DNA from: Mucidula mucida
Taxonomy: Eukaryota; Basidiomycota; Agaricomycetes; Agaricales; Physalacriaceae
Reading direction: 5' to 3'
Assembly: GCA_015501055.1 (NCBI GenBank)
Contig: JADNYV010000028.1
Coordinates: 186,001-250,000 of the forward strand
DNA length: 64,000 nt
A model generated the notes under the pieces. That model had not been told where the DNA came from. It made no database searches and saw only the letters and a list, made by a program, of their open reading frames with translations. Every line of letters starts with the position of its first letter. Within the stretch, counting starts at the first letter, position 1. A program made the translations under genes and the position numbers. Positions 45,011 to 56,402 of this stretch are shown one piece after another.

Positions 45011-46924
45011 ATGTCAATTGAAAGCACTTTCGGGACCGTCTATGTCGGCTTCGTGCTCGGAGTGATCTGCTATGGATTTACCTTCTTTCGTACGCCACCC
45101 CTTGAGACGATCTTGAATGATGCCGAATCCTATCCCCCAGAAACCTCTGTCTATTTCTCAAGGTTCCCGAAAGACGCTGCCACCATCAAATTTACTGTGA
45201 GTCTCGATATTTCTTTGGTCTGTTTCCCGCGGTGGGTTTGACTCGCATGGGCGTACTAGGTGATATCACTATGGTTCGCGCTCTGACCTTTTCTGTTTGG
45301 ACATAATTTCAGCCTTTGACAGCGCCATAGACACAGGCTCTTCGGCTCTCCGTAAGCTGCTGCCGGTACAGATCTCACTGCCTTCTCTGACGCGCATCCA
45401 CTTGAACAGTATCTCACGCGTATGATCTCTCGCTCTCCGCCAACGACACACCCTAGACTACCTTTTAAAGCGCTCATCATTATTTCGTGCGAATGTTTTC
45501 GAGCGGCGAAGCCCTTACGGAGGTCACAAGGTATGCGTTCAGTGTCTCTATCAGGAATTCAGGTATCATTATGTTGTAGGTCATTATGCGTATGTAAAGT
45601 TGCGCTCTTTGGCAGCTTCCACCAGCCTACAGGTCCTGTATAAGCTGAAATAGGTCTCGTGGTATGTCAGGTATTTCCACCAACATAGTCTGCTCTTGAT
45701 GCGCGGATTTCTCAATCAGTCGCGATAATGATCGTTCAATCGTAAGGATACATTTTTTTCTTGTGAATATACTCCTGAAATCTCCACGCAGTTTCTCCTC
45801 GTTCCGTTTGTGGAAAGGTGACCTTCTTCTCAGCGCTCACCAACATACTCTTACCCGGCAAGGAAATCATGGCGGCAGTCATTGTGAGCTTGTATCAGAT
45901 ACATATCTCCTAAGGAACCAACTTGTAGTGGCAGGTCGCGTTCAACTGCATCGGCTTGGGTGTGTTTACAGCGCGATTCCATAGCTCCTAGCTACTGATC
46001 TTCTCGCACAGCCTGTAATATCGGTATGTCCGCCTCACCTCTCGTCCTGAAAATGTCTGTGACCGTGTCCCAGTGATGACCATCCTAATGTGCGTATGTT
46101 CTCCTTTTCGCAGGCTTCCCCCACTTACCGTTGACTAGCTCCATGAACCCAACGTTCGCTCATTTCGATGATACGTTCCCTCAAAGTGGGCACACCCTTA
46201 CAAATATTTACCGTCACTCACGAAAACACAGATTGTAGTCATCGTCGCTCAGGCTGCAGTGTTGATCGCAGCTCTCGTCGCTTTGGTATTACTGGACATC
46301 CTCGGACAGGACGGAACAAGGTATGCTCTTTCTTTAGGCTGTGTTTAGTGTTCACCGAGCGACCACCAGACACGGGACGCATAAAAGAAGAATGAATTTT
46401 TTGATCATGGTCGACGTTTTGACCCTTATATTCCAGGTCTCGTATCTCATCGTCGTACGTGCAATACGTCGGCCAACTTCAGGCTTTTTGACCCAATCTG
46501 CGATAGTTTGCCATTTCGAGTGAGTGACAAGCTATACTGGGTACCCATTCATTTATTGTGTAGCAAGCGTAGGTGACCCGGCTTCATATCTTCACGTACT
46601 CACACGTTATCAAGTCTTCATCAACAGTCACTTGTCTATGTATGTCAGCGCTTTGATTCTTTCTGAAAAAGAATCTGACCTAAGGCCTGAACATGTAGGT
46701 TGAACGGACGCCAAATATCCCACGGACATGGTGTAGAAAAGACGACCAGTAAAACCAAGCCCAGTCCGACTCCCGTTCGTTTCAATGTCGCAGCCACACA
46801 ATCGCCGCTCAACATTGAAGTTTCTCGTACCGTGGTACAGGACAATATCAAAAAGAATCGATACACAGGTCAAGTTGAATGGCCATCAATCAGACTCAGC
46901 TTCTATCCAGAACTCTCCGCATGA
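45011..46924 (+). CDS. DUF6534-like multi-pass membrane protein (possibly damaged)
   Basis: Starts MSIESTFGTVYVGFVLGVIC followed by YGFTFFRTP, the TM1 signature of fungal DUF6534 proteins. FSRFPKDAATIKFT leads over an intron to VISLWFAL. Here the frame breaks near 45281-45284; one added base gives SDLFCLDIISAFDSAI, matching the TM2 pattern. Later pieces include IVVIVAQAAVLIAALVALVL, MNFLIMVDVLTLIFQVSYLI, VFINSHLS and the typical cytosolic tail LNGRQISHGHGVEKTTSKTK with PTPVRFNVAATQSPLNIEVS. Between 45330 and 46250 I could not build continuous helices, so the gene may be degraded or contain more than one break. Confidence 0.6.
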
Positions 46925-47061
46925 TGTGCGTACTCAAATTCACTGGCTCGTAACGTTTCTGACCTCGTGTAGATGACAAAAACCAACTTTGTTTGAGTAG
47001 TTGAAAAATATCAGTAGCATTATTCCTCCTTGTAAGATCGTCTGAATTATATGATATATTG

Positions 47062-48442
47062 CTAGTATCTGTCTCCTTTTCCGCCTGTGTCAAAGTTGTT
47101 GCTAACCTTGCGCAAGAGAAAATCGCCGTACACCACAGGTTCATACACCTTGGTGTCTCGAGTCTTACCATCCTGGAGGCGAAGCGCTGCAGCTAGTGTT
47201 TTGACATGCGCGTTGAAGTTGGGCTCAAAGAAAAATGGGATGCTGTGAACGTCAGAATAAGGGGCCTTTGAAGAGAAATGCACCTACGAGACCCTATAGT
47301 TCGAGCTCCGATGGACGACACGGTGAAGAGTCGATTTGTATAACCCATTGCTCCATATCTCCCACACTGAGGGCGATGAACTGATATGAAAGATAACGAA
47401 ATATCCAGACTTACTTTCACCGATGTTGCACACGACGCAACCGGGAATAGGATCCGCGTTGAGCCAGACGCCCTCTTGGGCGCCTTGCTCAGCAGGTAAA
47501 CCAGTGGAGTCCGGTAACTCACCCTTGCGATTCAAGAAAACCTGAAGCGCGGAGGGTGTCGGATCTGCATACAAGAAGCTATAGAAACGTGATCCAAATT
47601 GAATGAGAAAGCGTATAAAAGAGTACACACGTCAAGCAGCCATAATCTCTAGAGCGAGATGAGCATAACGCCATTGAGAATAGATGTGACTAACTTGTGA
47701 GCGCCACAAGAGAAGCCGTCGTGGTCAGAAGGTAGCGGAGGGTAGCCTGAAGAGTTGTTGAAGAATGAATCGTACCATGAAAGGGAGAAAGACCTATGGC
47801 GCGCATGACCCAGAAGCTATCATCGACTTGATTCCTCAGATCGACCCATTCTGGGTCAGTCATACCCAATCCATCGGCCATACTACGTGTAGATAAGCAT
47901 GGAGTGAGGACTGCGAAGGACAGGTGTACGCTTTCATAACGATGAGACCAAGCGCCTTCATCTTATCGACCCAGACTTGATACTTATCCTTGAATTCGGC
48001 GGGTTGGGATGGCCATTGATTCTCTCCCCAAAGAGGCTTGGACTTATCTGGAGTCTCTACCGGACGGTAGAAATCGAGTCCCTCGTGGTTGTCGGCCTTG
48101 CCGTTGGTAACATTCTCCTTAAGCCTTTGGTATCCTGCAGCATGTAGATTAGCTTCTACCACCATCAGACTGCGTTCAGTGAGTACCGCGAGCGTAATCC
48201 TGGTTCTTCAGCGAGATCTTGTCCTTTTCTTCCTGTGGTAGAGAGAAAAACCTGCGAGCCAGCATCGCGAGTTCATCGGGTTCCTGCTGGTCGACGAAGG
48301 AGGAGATATCGAGATAGAAGAAGCCAAAGTTGGTACAGGCTGCATGAATGGCATCCGCAACGCTCTGGCGACGCGACTGGACGTCCGCAGATGCGCTGTT
48401 GAGGTAGGGCGCGATGTCGATGATAGGCAGAGTCAAGGCCAT
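47062..48442 (-). CDS. 2-oxoglutarate/Fe(II)-dependent oxygenase (IPNS-like)
   Basis: A non-haem iron dioxygenase of the isopenicillin-N-synthase/plant-2OG type. Start MALTLPIIDIAPYLNSASAD; the DIOX_N domain has FGFFYLDISSFVDQQEPDEL and LPQEEKDKISLKNQDYAR. The core contains PPLPSDHDGFSCGAHKDYGC joined to LTFLYADPTPSALQVF. Its HxD (AHKDYG) supplies two iron ligands; the third is His in YKSTLHRVVHRSSNYR. The Arg-x-Ser that binds 2-oxoglutarate falls at NYRVSIPFFFEPN, joined across an intron near 47250-47285. Two tiny exons encode the HxD region. The end is NNFDTGGKGDRY. Substrate is unknown; no frame breaks noted. Confidence 0.93.
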
Positions 48443-48553
48443 TTTGAAGGGGCGTGACCAGGAAACCTGGCGTCCCGCGGTTCAAACGCTTTGTACCTCC
48501 CTTGCCTGCCACTTTGGCCTTGTTGCTCGTCGCAGCCGCCAACGACGCCCCCG
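48443..48553. promoter_or_regulatory. Short bidirectional promoter region
   Basis: 111 bases separate the start of the oxygenase gene (-) from the start of the histone-fold gene (+). Confidence 0.45.
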
Positions 48554-49876
48554 ATGGCCTCATACTATCCCCCCGAAATGCTCATCCCCTCCGCAAGCGT
48601 GCCGGCCGACGAGTCGGACATCGAGGCCAACGCCGAGGTCGACCAGCTCGACGACGATTCGGAACCAGACCTTGGCAACGACGGCGGCGCAGTTTCAGGC
48701 CAGGGACGCGGCCGCGCTCTTGGCCAGAGTCTACTGCCTATCGTCCGCCTCGAAAACATCATACAAGCAGACGGTGCGTGTCTTTTGGCGTGCTCTGCGC
48801 CCCACCTCATAGCGGTCCATTCTTCAAGGCATCACCGGAACTCTGACAATGTCCAAGGAGGCGCTGTTCATAATCTCTGTCGCGACAGTACGCCCTTCCC
48901 GCCACAGTTCTCTGCCACTCCCCGCTTATTCCATTTCCAGGAAGAGTTCATAAAACGACTAGCTCAAGGCGGCCTAGATCAGGCAAAATCTCAGGAGCGG
49001 TCGGCTGTGCAGTACGAAGACATGGGTCCGTACATTCCTTTGACCCGTTCCAGTATACGCTCAACTGTGTTCAACAGCTGCAACCATTCTTCAATACCAA
49101 GAATTCCGATTTTTAGAGGGTAAGAACCATATGCCCCCCGCCTGCACCCTTACTGACTAGATTGCAGATTACATCCCCACCCCGATATCTTTGGCAGATG
49201 CGCTAGCAGAGCGCGAAGTCATGGAGGCCAAGGTTTTCGACGAAGAACCTGCTGCCATCCCAAAACCTTCCAACACTGTCCCATCATACGCCATCATGAA
49301 CAACCCATCTTCCACATCGAAATTCCGTGTTTCCACGAACGGCACCACTCCCAAAACAAAATCGAATGGGACACGATCGAATGGCCAGTCTGCACAACCA
49401 CAAGCGTCTGCGTCGAGTTCGTCAGTATTTGACGCGCGTCCTTGGAATCATTCAGCCGGCGTGGCACCGATACCGACATACTGGATGGCCGACCAGCGTA
49501 TAGACTCCCTTAAACAATACATAGCACAACGCTTTCCTGACATACCAGTCGACACACCCACACCGGAGCTTCTTGACATTCTTACCCGTCGCGGTGTTCT
49601 CCCCCGACCCGATGCTATACCTACTCTCTCAGGGATGAGTATCTCTACGCCGCAGTACATGGCCAGCTTACATCCCACACCGCCCGTTTCAGTGACCCCT
49701 ACGACTCGAAACCCAAGTACGGACTCCCTTCCTCCTCCTCCAGTGCCAAAAGAAGATGTCTCAGAACAAATGGGAGATGTTCAGGCGGCATCTCCTAGCA
49801 ATGGTGGGGTCTCCTCGAGAGGCGCTTCTGTGCCTCCAGTGGTAACGGCGGCAGATGCGAAGATGGAAGAGACGTA
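48554..49876 (+). CDS. Histone-fold protein (CHRAC/NF-Y-like)
   Basis: Starts MASYYPPEMLIPSASVPADE with an acidic N-terminus, then the histone fold: LLPIVRLENIIQADG, joined across GTGCGT...CAAG to ITGTLTMSKEALFIISVAT and across a further intron to EEFIKRLAQGGLDQAKSQE. This matches the CBF/NF-Y/CHRAC family that pairs with a partner histone-fold to bind DNA (as in Pol epsilon or remodeller complexes). Then FFNTKNSDF meets a T run (49110-49114) one base short; one T more gives FLE joined to DYIPTPISLADALAE. The C-terminal half is Pro/Ser-rich with PTPELLDILTRRGVLPRPDA. The partner is unknown. Confidence 0.75.
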
Positions 49877-50040
49877 GATTGTAGAGTATATCTGTGAGTT
49901 GGACCATTGTTGATACTTACTGTAATGCATTTAATCTCAGGCAAGCGCACTTGAAGTTCAAACAATTATACGATTAAGAGTGGGGAGGCTGATACAGTGT
50001 TGTGTTTAGCTAATGATACAGTGTCCTGTTCATCCACCGT

Positions 50041-50615
50041 TTAATGTACGGGGATTTTGACGGCTCCCTTTCCCTCCGTCTTCGGGATGGACAAGGTCAA
50101 AACGCCGTCTTTCAACTCGGCTGATACGTTGGTCGTCTCTACTGGTTGAGGCAACCATACGGTCCTCGTAAAGGTGGAATTGCCAACGAAACGCTCAGAA
50201 GAGAGCTGGTTGGAGTTGGCCTCTGTCTTGGCAACTATGTGTATCAAATCAGTATCCAGTTTTTGATAGTCGTGGCGAAATTCAACGTACCAGTTTTTTC
50301 TCCTTCTTCTGTCTTAGCTTCCGCTTGGGGTGGTGAGCGGGTTACAATCTTTCCTTCGATGGTTACACTGCGTCCACCGTCGCCTACGCTGACCTCGACA
50401 TTCTCCTTCTGTACACCCGGCAAATCCGCTTCGACGATGTAGGAATTACCCTCCTCCCTCACGTCTATGGCTGGACGAGAAAAGCGAGGGAATCCCGTGA
50501 AGGCCTCGTCGAAGAAGGGAGACCTGGAGAAGGCGGCGGGTGAACGAGCAAAGGGCTCGTCGAACATGCGGAAGAGTGGGTGGAACTCGTTGAGGAGTTG
50601 GCGTGTAATAGACAT
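50041..50615 (-). CDS. Small heat-shock protein (HSP20/alpha-crystallin)
   Basis: An ATP-independent holdase that prevents aggregation of unfolding proteins in the cytosol. Exon 1 is 50291-50615 and exon 2 is 50041-50234, together 172 residues. The N-terminal arm is MSITRQLLNEFHPLFRMFDE, with Phe/Arg repeats (FSRSPFFDEAFTGFPRFSRP). The alpha-crystallin domain runs from IDVREEGNSYIVEADLPGVQ to the signature ELKDGVLTLSIPKTEGK, and ends VKIPVH. It also has RFVGNSTFTRTVWLPQPVET. The upstream region carries a TATA box and a heat-shock-element-like array, consistent with heat induction. Confidence 0.95.
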
Positions 50616-50662
50616 GATCTTTGAGTGTGGTGTGTTGGATAGCGCGGTAAAATCATCTCGAC

Positions 50663-50670
50663 TTATATAC
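50663..50670 (-). promoter_or_regulatory. TATA box of the HSP20 gene
   Basis: TATATAAG on the minus strand, about 50 bases before the ATG at 50615. Confidence 0.55.
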
Positions 50671-50728
50671 CTGGGAGGGTGTACATATATGGCAAGTCCC
50701 ATGGGGCGCCCTAGAATGTAGGTGACTG

Positions 50729-50741
50729 TTCGAGGATTTTC
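50729..50741. promoter_or_regulatory. Putative heat-shock element
   Basis: TTC-GA-GGA-TT-TTC: three alternating 3-base units of the HSF1 site at correct 2-base spacing, with one mismatch (GGA for GAA). It lies about 60 bases upstream of the HSP20 TATA box. The site is also near the divergent EF-hand-like gene. Confidence 0.5.
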
Positions 50742-50842
50742 GAACATGCGTCATACCGGCCCGCAATGCCGAGTGTCAGCGGCACCAAACATCTGGACCT
50801 TGTTCGCGAACCTTCACGTCCATTATTACTTGCATCGAGACC

Positions 50843-51759
50843 ATGGCTTCCTCCACCTACTATGCCTTGTCCAACAATTTGCGTAACCGCATCGATAACG
50901 CGTACATCACGATATGCAGATCTCTTCCGGACTTTGAAGAGCCGCCCTTGAAGAAACGAAAACTCAACTCGCCTGGCCCAAGCGGAGGCGGGTTCATCAT
51001 AGAAGATCCCCCAGAACTCAATGTGGCGGATGAAATAGACGTCTCCCAGCTTCCAAATATTCCAATCTCACACGTTCCAACGGGTCTACAGCTTCTTGAC
51101 CTTCCGCCTGATGACGAACAAGCTCTCGATGTCTTTCGACAGGCAGCCTCTGGATGGGATGATCACACGGCTCATTCTGAGCAATCCCAGGCTGTCAGCT
51201 TTGATGACTGGAGAGCTGTATGCGGAATCCTTCTGGAGCACCATGCTGAAGAGTATGCTGACAGCTCGGACGGCGGCGGCAGCGATTTTGAGCCACGCAA
51301 ATCTGATCGTGGAGGAGCTGACTACGATGAGGAGGATAACCATCCCTCGGATGACGACTTTGTGGACGAGTCAGTTCCCCGGCAGCGCCGAACGCGCGGG
51401 AAGAAGAAGAAAGTGGAGTCGGAATCCGACAGTGACTCGGATTCTGGTGAGGGGAAGCCGATACGTCTGACGACACGGCAGAAGGAGACATGTTTGGAGA
51501 CCTTTGCGCTGTTTTTCGCGGACGCGACTCCAGAGGAATTGTCGTCGAAAAGGATTATGATCAGTGATGTTCAGCGCGTCGCCAAGCTGCTGAAGGAAAA
51601 ACTGAAAGCGGAAGAGGTTGGTGATCCTCCTCTGTCGTTCAACCTGACCTTATTACTCTGTAGATTGTTGAGATGCTTGAGATTTTCTCTAGCTCGCCCG
51701 ATAAATCCTTGAACTTGGCTGATTTTGAGCAAATGATGATGGTTGCGAAACTGGCTTGA
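50843..51759 (+). CDS. Acidic nuclear protein with EF-hand-like C-terminus
   Basis: Two exons with an intron about 51619-51662 (GTTGGT...TGTAG). Start MASSTYYALSNNLRNRIDNA. It carries a KKRKL nuclear-type signal, a Glu/Asp-rich middle (DEEDNHPSDDDFVDES) and RTRGKKKKVESESDSDSDSG. The last 70 residues are ETFALFFADATPEELSSKRI, ISDVQRVAKLLKEKLKAEE joined to IVEMLEIFSSSPDKSLNLAD and FEQMMM. The alternating helices and SLNLADFEQM resemble an EF-hand pair as in calmodulin, centrin or troponin relatives, but the calcium-loop acids are mostly absent. It may be a structural, non-calcium module. Function unknown. Confidence 0.7.
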
Positions 51760-51972
51760 GATGATTGCTACTGTGCCGTCGAAAGCAAGAACAGTCTTTC
51801 TAGCCCTGCTCCTTTGCAAGCAGATTCTGAAATTGTCATAATACACAGCATTACGAACAGATATTACACTATATCTCTGTGCTTGTCTTGGTATACAGAT
51901 GCAGATAAGTAAAGAATGAATAAGTCCTGTCAATAAGATAGAGCCTCAAGAATGAATGCAGTAGAAAAACAT

Positions 51973-53401
51973 CTAGTCAATCTTCCACTTGTCCGACGCC
52001 GCCTGCACCAAGCGGCCAATCTCCTCTCGCGCCTGTTTCTTCGCACTCGCACTGATGCCCTCCAGCGCGTCCAGCGAACCCGGCGATGTCTGTAAAGGAT
52101 CAAATTCCAAGAGATGTCCATCTTTCGTCGATATCGTCATGGAATAGGACCGCGCAAGGCCCGGGAGTGGCGTCACAGCTGGTCTCTGCGGGAGAGGCTG
52201 AGAATGTGGATGAGACGGAGGTGTCAACGGAACTTGATGATGCAAAGTTGGCTGTGACTGGGACACTCCAACCACCTCCGGGACGTCTGAATTTGAGTGA
52301 GAATGTGATGATGATGAGGGGGGTGCGAGAAGGCTAGATTGAGAGGCTGTGTGCGAGTGGAAGCCATCGTTGAAGGACGGGTCTCGAGAGATGGTAATGT
52401 TGCTCTTCGTTCGTTTGAGTGTTGGTGGAGGTGCCGTTGACTTGGCCCACTGGATGCCAAATTCAAATGGATTCGCAAGCGGTGAACCGTTGATACTGAG
52501 CATGCTTTCGTCTATGCGCGGCATACGCAGCAAACTGTTGCTGGTGTTATTCGACGGTGGCTTGCTCCCTGGATAGCCTGGAGTCTTGGGTGGTAGAGTA
52601 GGGGCAAAGGTGGCAGAGGATGGCATTCGCGAGCGAGAGGGAGGAGGCCTCAGGTCTCGGAGTTTTGAAGGAGACGAGGGTGGTTTGCTAGAACCGATAC
52701 CAGCATTGAAAGGCGGACGTTGCTTTTGAGTACTCGGCGAGGCAGCAATACGCGCTAGTAGTCGATTCTATGTGATATTTAATTGGATTTTTGATAAACT
52801 CGGGTCGTTTACTTACCTTGCCAGGTGTTTTCTGTGTTGAAGACAGCATTCTTGCCCTCTGGGCCGTACCAGGGCCTGTCGACGAGCCCGCCTTTTTTGG
52901 AGATGCTTCCGTCAGTCGGGCTACATCACAGAATGAGCTCAGAACACGTCGACATTCAAGATAAGAGGCGCACCATTCTTGGTCGCCCTTGAGGATTCAC
53001 CGCCGCTCTGAGTCGCGTCCATGTCATCTTCCTGGCTGGGTATCCGCTTTCGTTTCCTGTCTAAATCATTCATAGTGGAGTCCTCCTCAGCACTGTTCAA
53101 GCGCTCCCGCTGTACACCCCGTCGCGCCGCCTGCACGTTGCCGTTGTATTTCTCGCCAAACTCACGCATCGTCATGCTCCTGACCTCCTTGGGTATGCGC
53201 AGAATATGACCCTCTTGATGGATTCGAAAAGCCTCTAGTCGATCTTGTAACCACGAACGAAATTGGTGAGTCCGATGCTCAACTAGACAACGATGAGCAC
53301 TAGGCGATGGTCGGTGACCAAGGACACTGACCCTCATGGTTCAGATTGGCAATGAGTTGTTTTTTCTCTTCGTCGCTGTACTTGCGCATTGTAGAATCCA
53401 T
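51973..53401 (-). CDS. Borealin-type chromosomal passenger complex subunit
   Basis: Start MDSTMRKYSDEEKKQLIANL, joined to VEHRTHQFRSWLQDRLEAFR, then FRIHQEGHILRIPKEVRSMT with MREFGEKYNGNVQAA. The R-IPKE-R-MT-EF pattern matches the N-terminal Nbl1/Borealin domain, the helix that bundles with Survivin and INCENP to bring Aurora B to centromeres. Further exons are Ser/Pro-rich (PSTQKQRPPFNAGIGSSKP, NSLLRMPRIDESMLSINGSP, PFEFGIQWAKS). The C-terminus is a helix (EEIGRLVQAASDKWKID). Four exons, all in frame. The N-terminal match is the basis of the call; the long disordered middle is common in fungal passenger proteins. Confidence 0.75.
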
Positions 53402-53596
53402 AGAGAATGGCGACCGTGGCGGTGACAGCGACAACGACGGGGCTGGTGGATGTTGGGTGTAGGTTTAGTCGAGGTCACGTGGCACGCGTTTTTATCGACG
53501 CGCACCAAAGCCCCTGACTACTGCGAACAAGAAACATTCAAACGATCTAAATGCTACAATAAATACCAAATAATACAGTGTTGCGTAAATGTGAGA

Positions 53597-54800
53597 TTAC
53601 GTCGAATCGCTAGACGATCCACTCGATTGCACCTGTGACTTTGGACCCCAGCCCTGTCGACCATTTAACCAAGGACCTGCTCCACTCAGGTGGCACCCTC
53701 CCGGACAGGTGCAATTCCCTCCAAGAACACTCGGGAGCGCGTCTGCGTCAACCAAATCCAACAATACATCACGATAATTACTCCCCAGAATATCCACCTT
53801 CTCGCATGTCTCTTTCGATAACCACGGCTTGATCATAGACCAGATCATTGTGAATGATGACGGTGCATTGACTATAGCGAGCTGCCCCATTGTCTCCGGG
53901 TAGTAGTCTTGCGATACTTGAAACGAATTTCGAGCGAGACTTTTCATCTGCCAGAATTGGCTTAGACCAAAACCTTTGAGGTCGACGATGACAAGAACTG
54001 TATTGACGTTCTCGGATCCGGATACCTTCTTCGCGGCGGGCATGACTGAATTCGATGTTAGTAAGTCAGCTTGCAATCAGCAATATCGGTCACACCTTCA
54101 CGCGTCAAGAGTTCACAATTGACGAGCATCACCTGCCAATGCTTTTCCGGCGTGCATTCTTTGTACAATTTGGATGTGTCCAGATTTCCGAGGAAATGAA
54201 TATTCACAGGGCGTCCTTTCTTTGTAACGTCGCGTCAGTTGAGGGTATAAAAATTGGAGGAACAAGATACCTTATCCGTCTGTTGATACCATAGGTATGA
54301 GCACTGAACGCGTTGGAAGTCAACAAAGCTTACTTTGTGGAACCTACAAAGACCGTGCATTAGCGTGGCAGCGCTATGTCAAAGACTATATGCTTACCAC
54401 AATGGCCAAGAATCAAAGACGGCTGCACGCTCAGGATACTGATCCACCAGATCCCATCAATAACGAACCAGCTAACATCAACGTGAAGCTCACATCAAAG
54501 GGATCTATCCTCTGGTACAACTCGTCAATCCCCATACCCTGCACAGTCCGTCTCCATTCCTGACATTCCCCGAACATCAGCTTGGCTTGCTTCAAATGGA
54601 ATTTCCGAGCTCTCAGAAAACGTCTAACCCAATTATGAGCACTCGCCACTGTCCTGTATGATGTCAAGTGCTCACAACAACGTTTCGTCGTCGGTCCCAA
54701 TGGAATCGCCGTCATTCAAAATCCCCTCCTCAGTCAACTGTTTCCGAAAGATAGCCAGAGTCTCTTCTTCTTTGCGCGTCAACGGGCCATGATAGCTGGA
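53597..54800 (-). CDS. Sec14-like CRAL-TRIO lipid-transfer protein
   Basis: Exchanges phosphatidylinositol and phosphatidylcholine between membranes. The N-terminal CRAL-TRIO-N helix set (LTRKEEETLAIFRKQLTEEG, DDETLL joined to RFLRARKFHLKQAKLMFGE) precedes the lipid-binding fold: RPVNIHFLGNLDTSKLY, NTVLVIVDLKGFGLSQFWQM, SQDYYPETMGQLAIVNAPSS, FTMIWSMIKPWLSKETCEKV and LVDADALPSVLGGNCTCPGG, the classic Sec14 end. It ends SSGSSSDST. Start is unresolved: the first exon reads upstream of HGPLTRK without an in-frame ATG, so it begins near 54790-54900 with an unseen intron or break. Confidence 0.9.
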
Positions 54801-55173
54801 GGACAAGTCGTGGGGGGCGTCGGAATAGGACAACTTCGTGTTGGCGTTGGCAGTGGTAGTGAAACAGACCGCTCAACTCGGCGTAGGATTTATATCCATC
54901 TGTTGGGCTCAGGTTACTCGGGCATTATGACGTTCCTCTAATCATTCACTGCTTCCGGAGGCACGTAATAGACATTATGCAGACGCGATCGCTGACAGAA
55001 GAGAAAGGTTTCAATTGATCTCGATCCAACTTCACATCTGCTGCACCTTGAACAGAATGAACTGACCACATCTGCCGAGCATTATCAAGCCGTTTACAGT
55101 GGAGTCTTACCACCCAGTAAGTCGCTACAAAGGTCTGATGCCGTGAGCAGGTTCTCAAGGGCAAAGAAGCGTC

Positions 55174-56228
55174 TCACCATTGCTGTCCAATCCCACAGTC
55201 CACCTTCGCAGTGCGTACCAGGTTGATCAGAATCGGCGTAACCTCATCTCCTTTCTCCTCAACCAATCTCGAAAGTCCTTCGTCGCCACCGCACTCGCTC
55301 CGAACTCGATCCATTATATTCTTGACGCTTCTCCAATCCTGTCCGACATCAGCCCATTCCGCCACTAGTTTCCCATTGAAAGCCGCTTTATATCTCGCTT
55401 GCGCCGTCTTGCCCCTCAGAAACGCTTCCACTTCCTCTTTTTTCCCATAGTGATCTAATGCTGCTTCCTTCAACGACGTCGTTGACGCTGGTAGCATATT
55501 CTGCTTCTGCGCCCACTCCACAAAGTCATAATACATTTTACGATCTGGTTTTACTTTGCCAACCGAATTCGCCGACGTGAACATTTCGGGACGTATATAT
55601 GGCGATGAAGAGAGCCATTGGTACAGTTCAGCGCGCGTTGTAAAGCCCTTTTCATAGCGGCAGATGTCCCATCCAAGAAATGGTAGGATCTCATCAAACT
55701 TGGATGAGAGGTGCCAGGCAGGATGGGGAGGTTGAGGATACTAAAGTTGCATATTAGACTGTCATCTAGAGAGAATGTTTTTTGAATCTTTACTCTCAAA
55801 CCGTGTACACCCAAATGCAATCCCACTCCACGAGCGATAAGTCCCAGAATCATGCCCATATCGCCGTAAGAATGGAAGAACATTGTTCGATGAAATTCTT
55901 CTTCTGCGGCGCACACATGCACGTCGACTTGGTAGTAGTTGTCGTCTCCTGGCAATGCGACTGCATAATTGCTTGTCCTTGGTCCGTCCATCGGGTTGAC
56001 CATGGTCGCCCCAAGTGCAGTTTTCACTGTGTCGTGCGAAGGGAGGTCGCTCTCCTTCCACACAATGAAGTCGACATCACCATGATCGACCTTTTCGGGC
56101 GCTTCGATCGGGGTTGCGACGAGGGTGTAAAGCGTCTTGAGAACCGCAGTGTGGCGGTCTTTGAAGGAGTGATATAACGCGGGAGATAGTCTAGGGAAGT
56201 TCCCAGTCAAGAATGCACTTCCGCCCAT
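55174..56228 (-). CDS. Nucleotidyltransferase-fold protein (putative)
   Basis: Start at MGGSAFLTGNFPRLSPALYH. Key acids occur in KVDHGDVDFIVWKE (D-x-D) and about 60 residues later in YYQVDVHVCA. The strand-loop-strand spacing is that of non-canonical nucleotidyltransferases, but no glycine-serine loop is clear. Then FHSYGDMGMILGLIARGVGL, ILNLPILPGTSHPSLMRSYH and SFLDGTSAAM. One base is missing at the run 55649-55652; with it the frame reads KGFTTRAELYQWLSSSPYIR. The C-terminal half is helical and charged (DFVEWAQKQNMLPASTT, RYKAAFNGKLVAEWADVGQD). The end at 55174 may continue into another exon. I do not know the function. Confidence 0.6.
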
Positions 56229-56402
56229 GTTGATGGTCAAGGACAAAGGCGCTTAAAAGAAGGCAGTGACATCCAGTGACTTGAGCTGATTCGATGTGTT
56301 GACTCGAGCTGTCAAACAAGGTCAACGCCTTTTGTTCGCATGATACAAATTCGCTGAAGACTGTACAATTGGAAAGAAAGGAATACAACGGTCGCAACTC
56401 AG

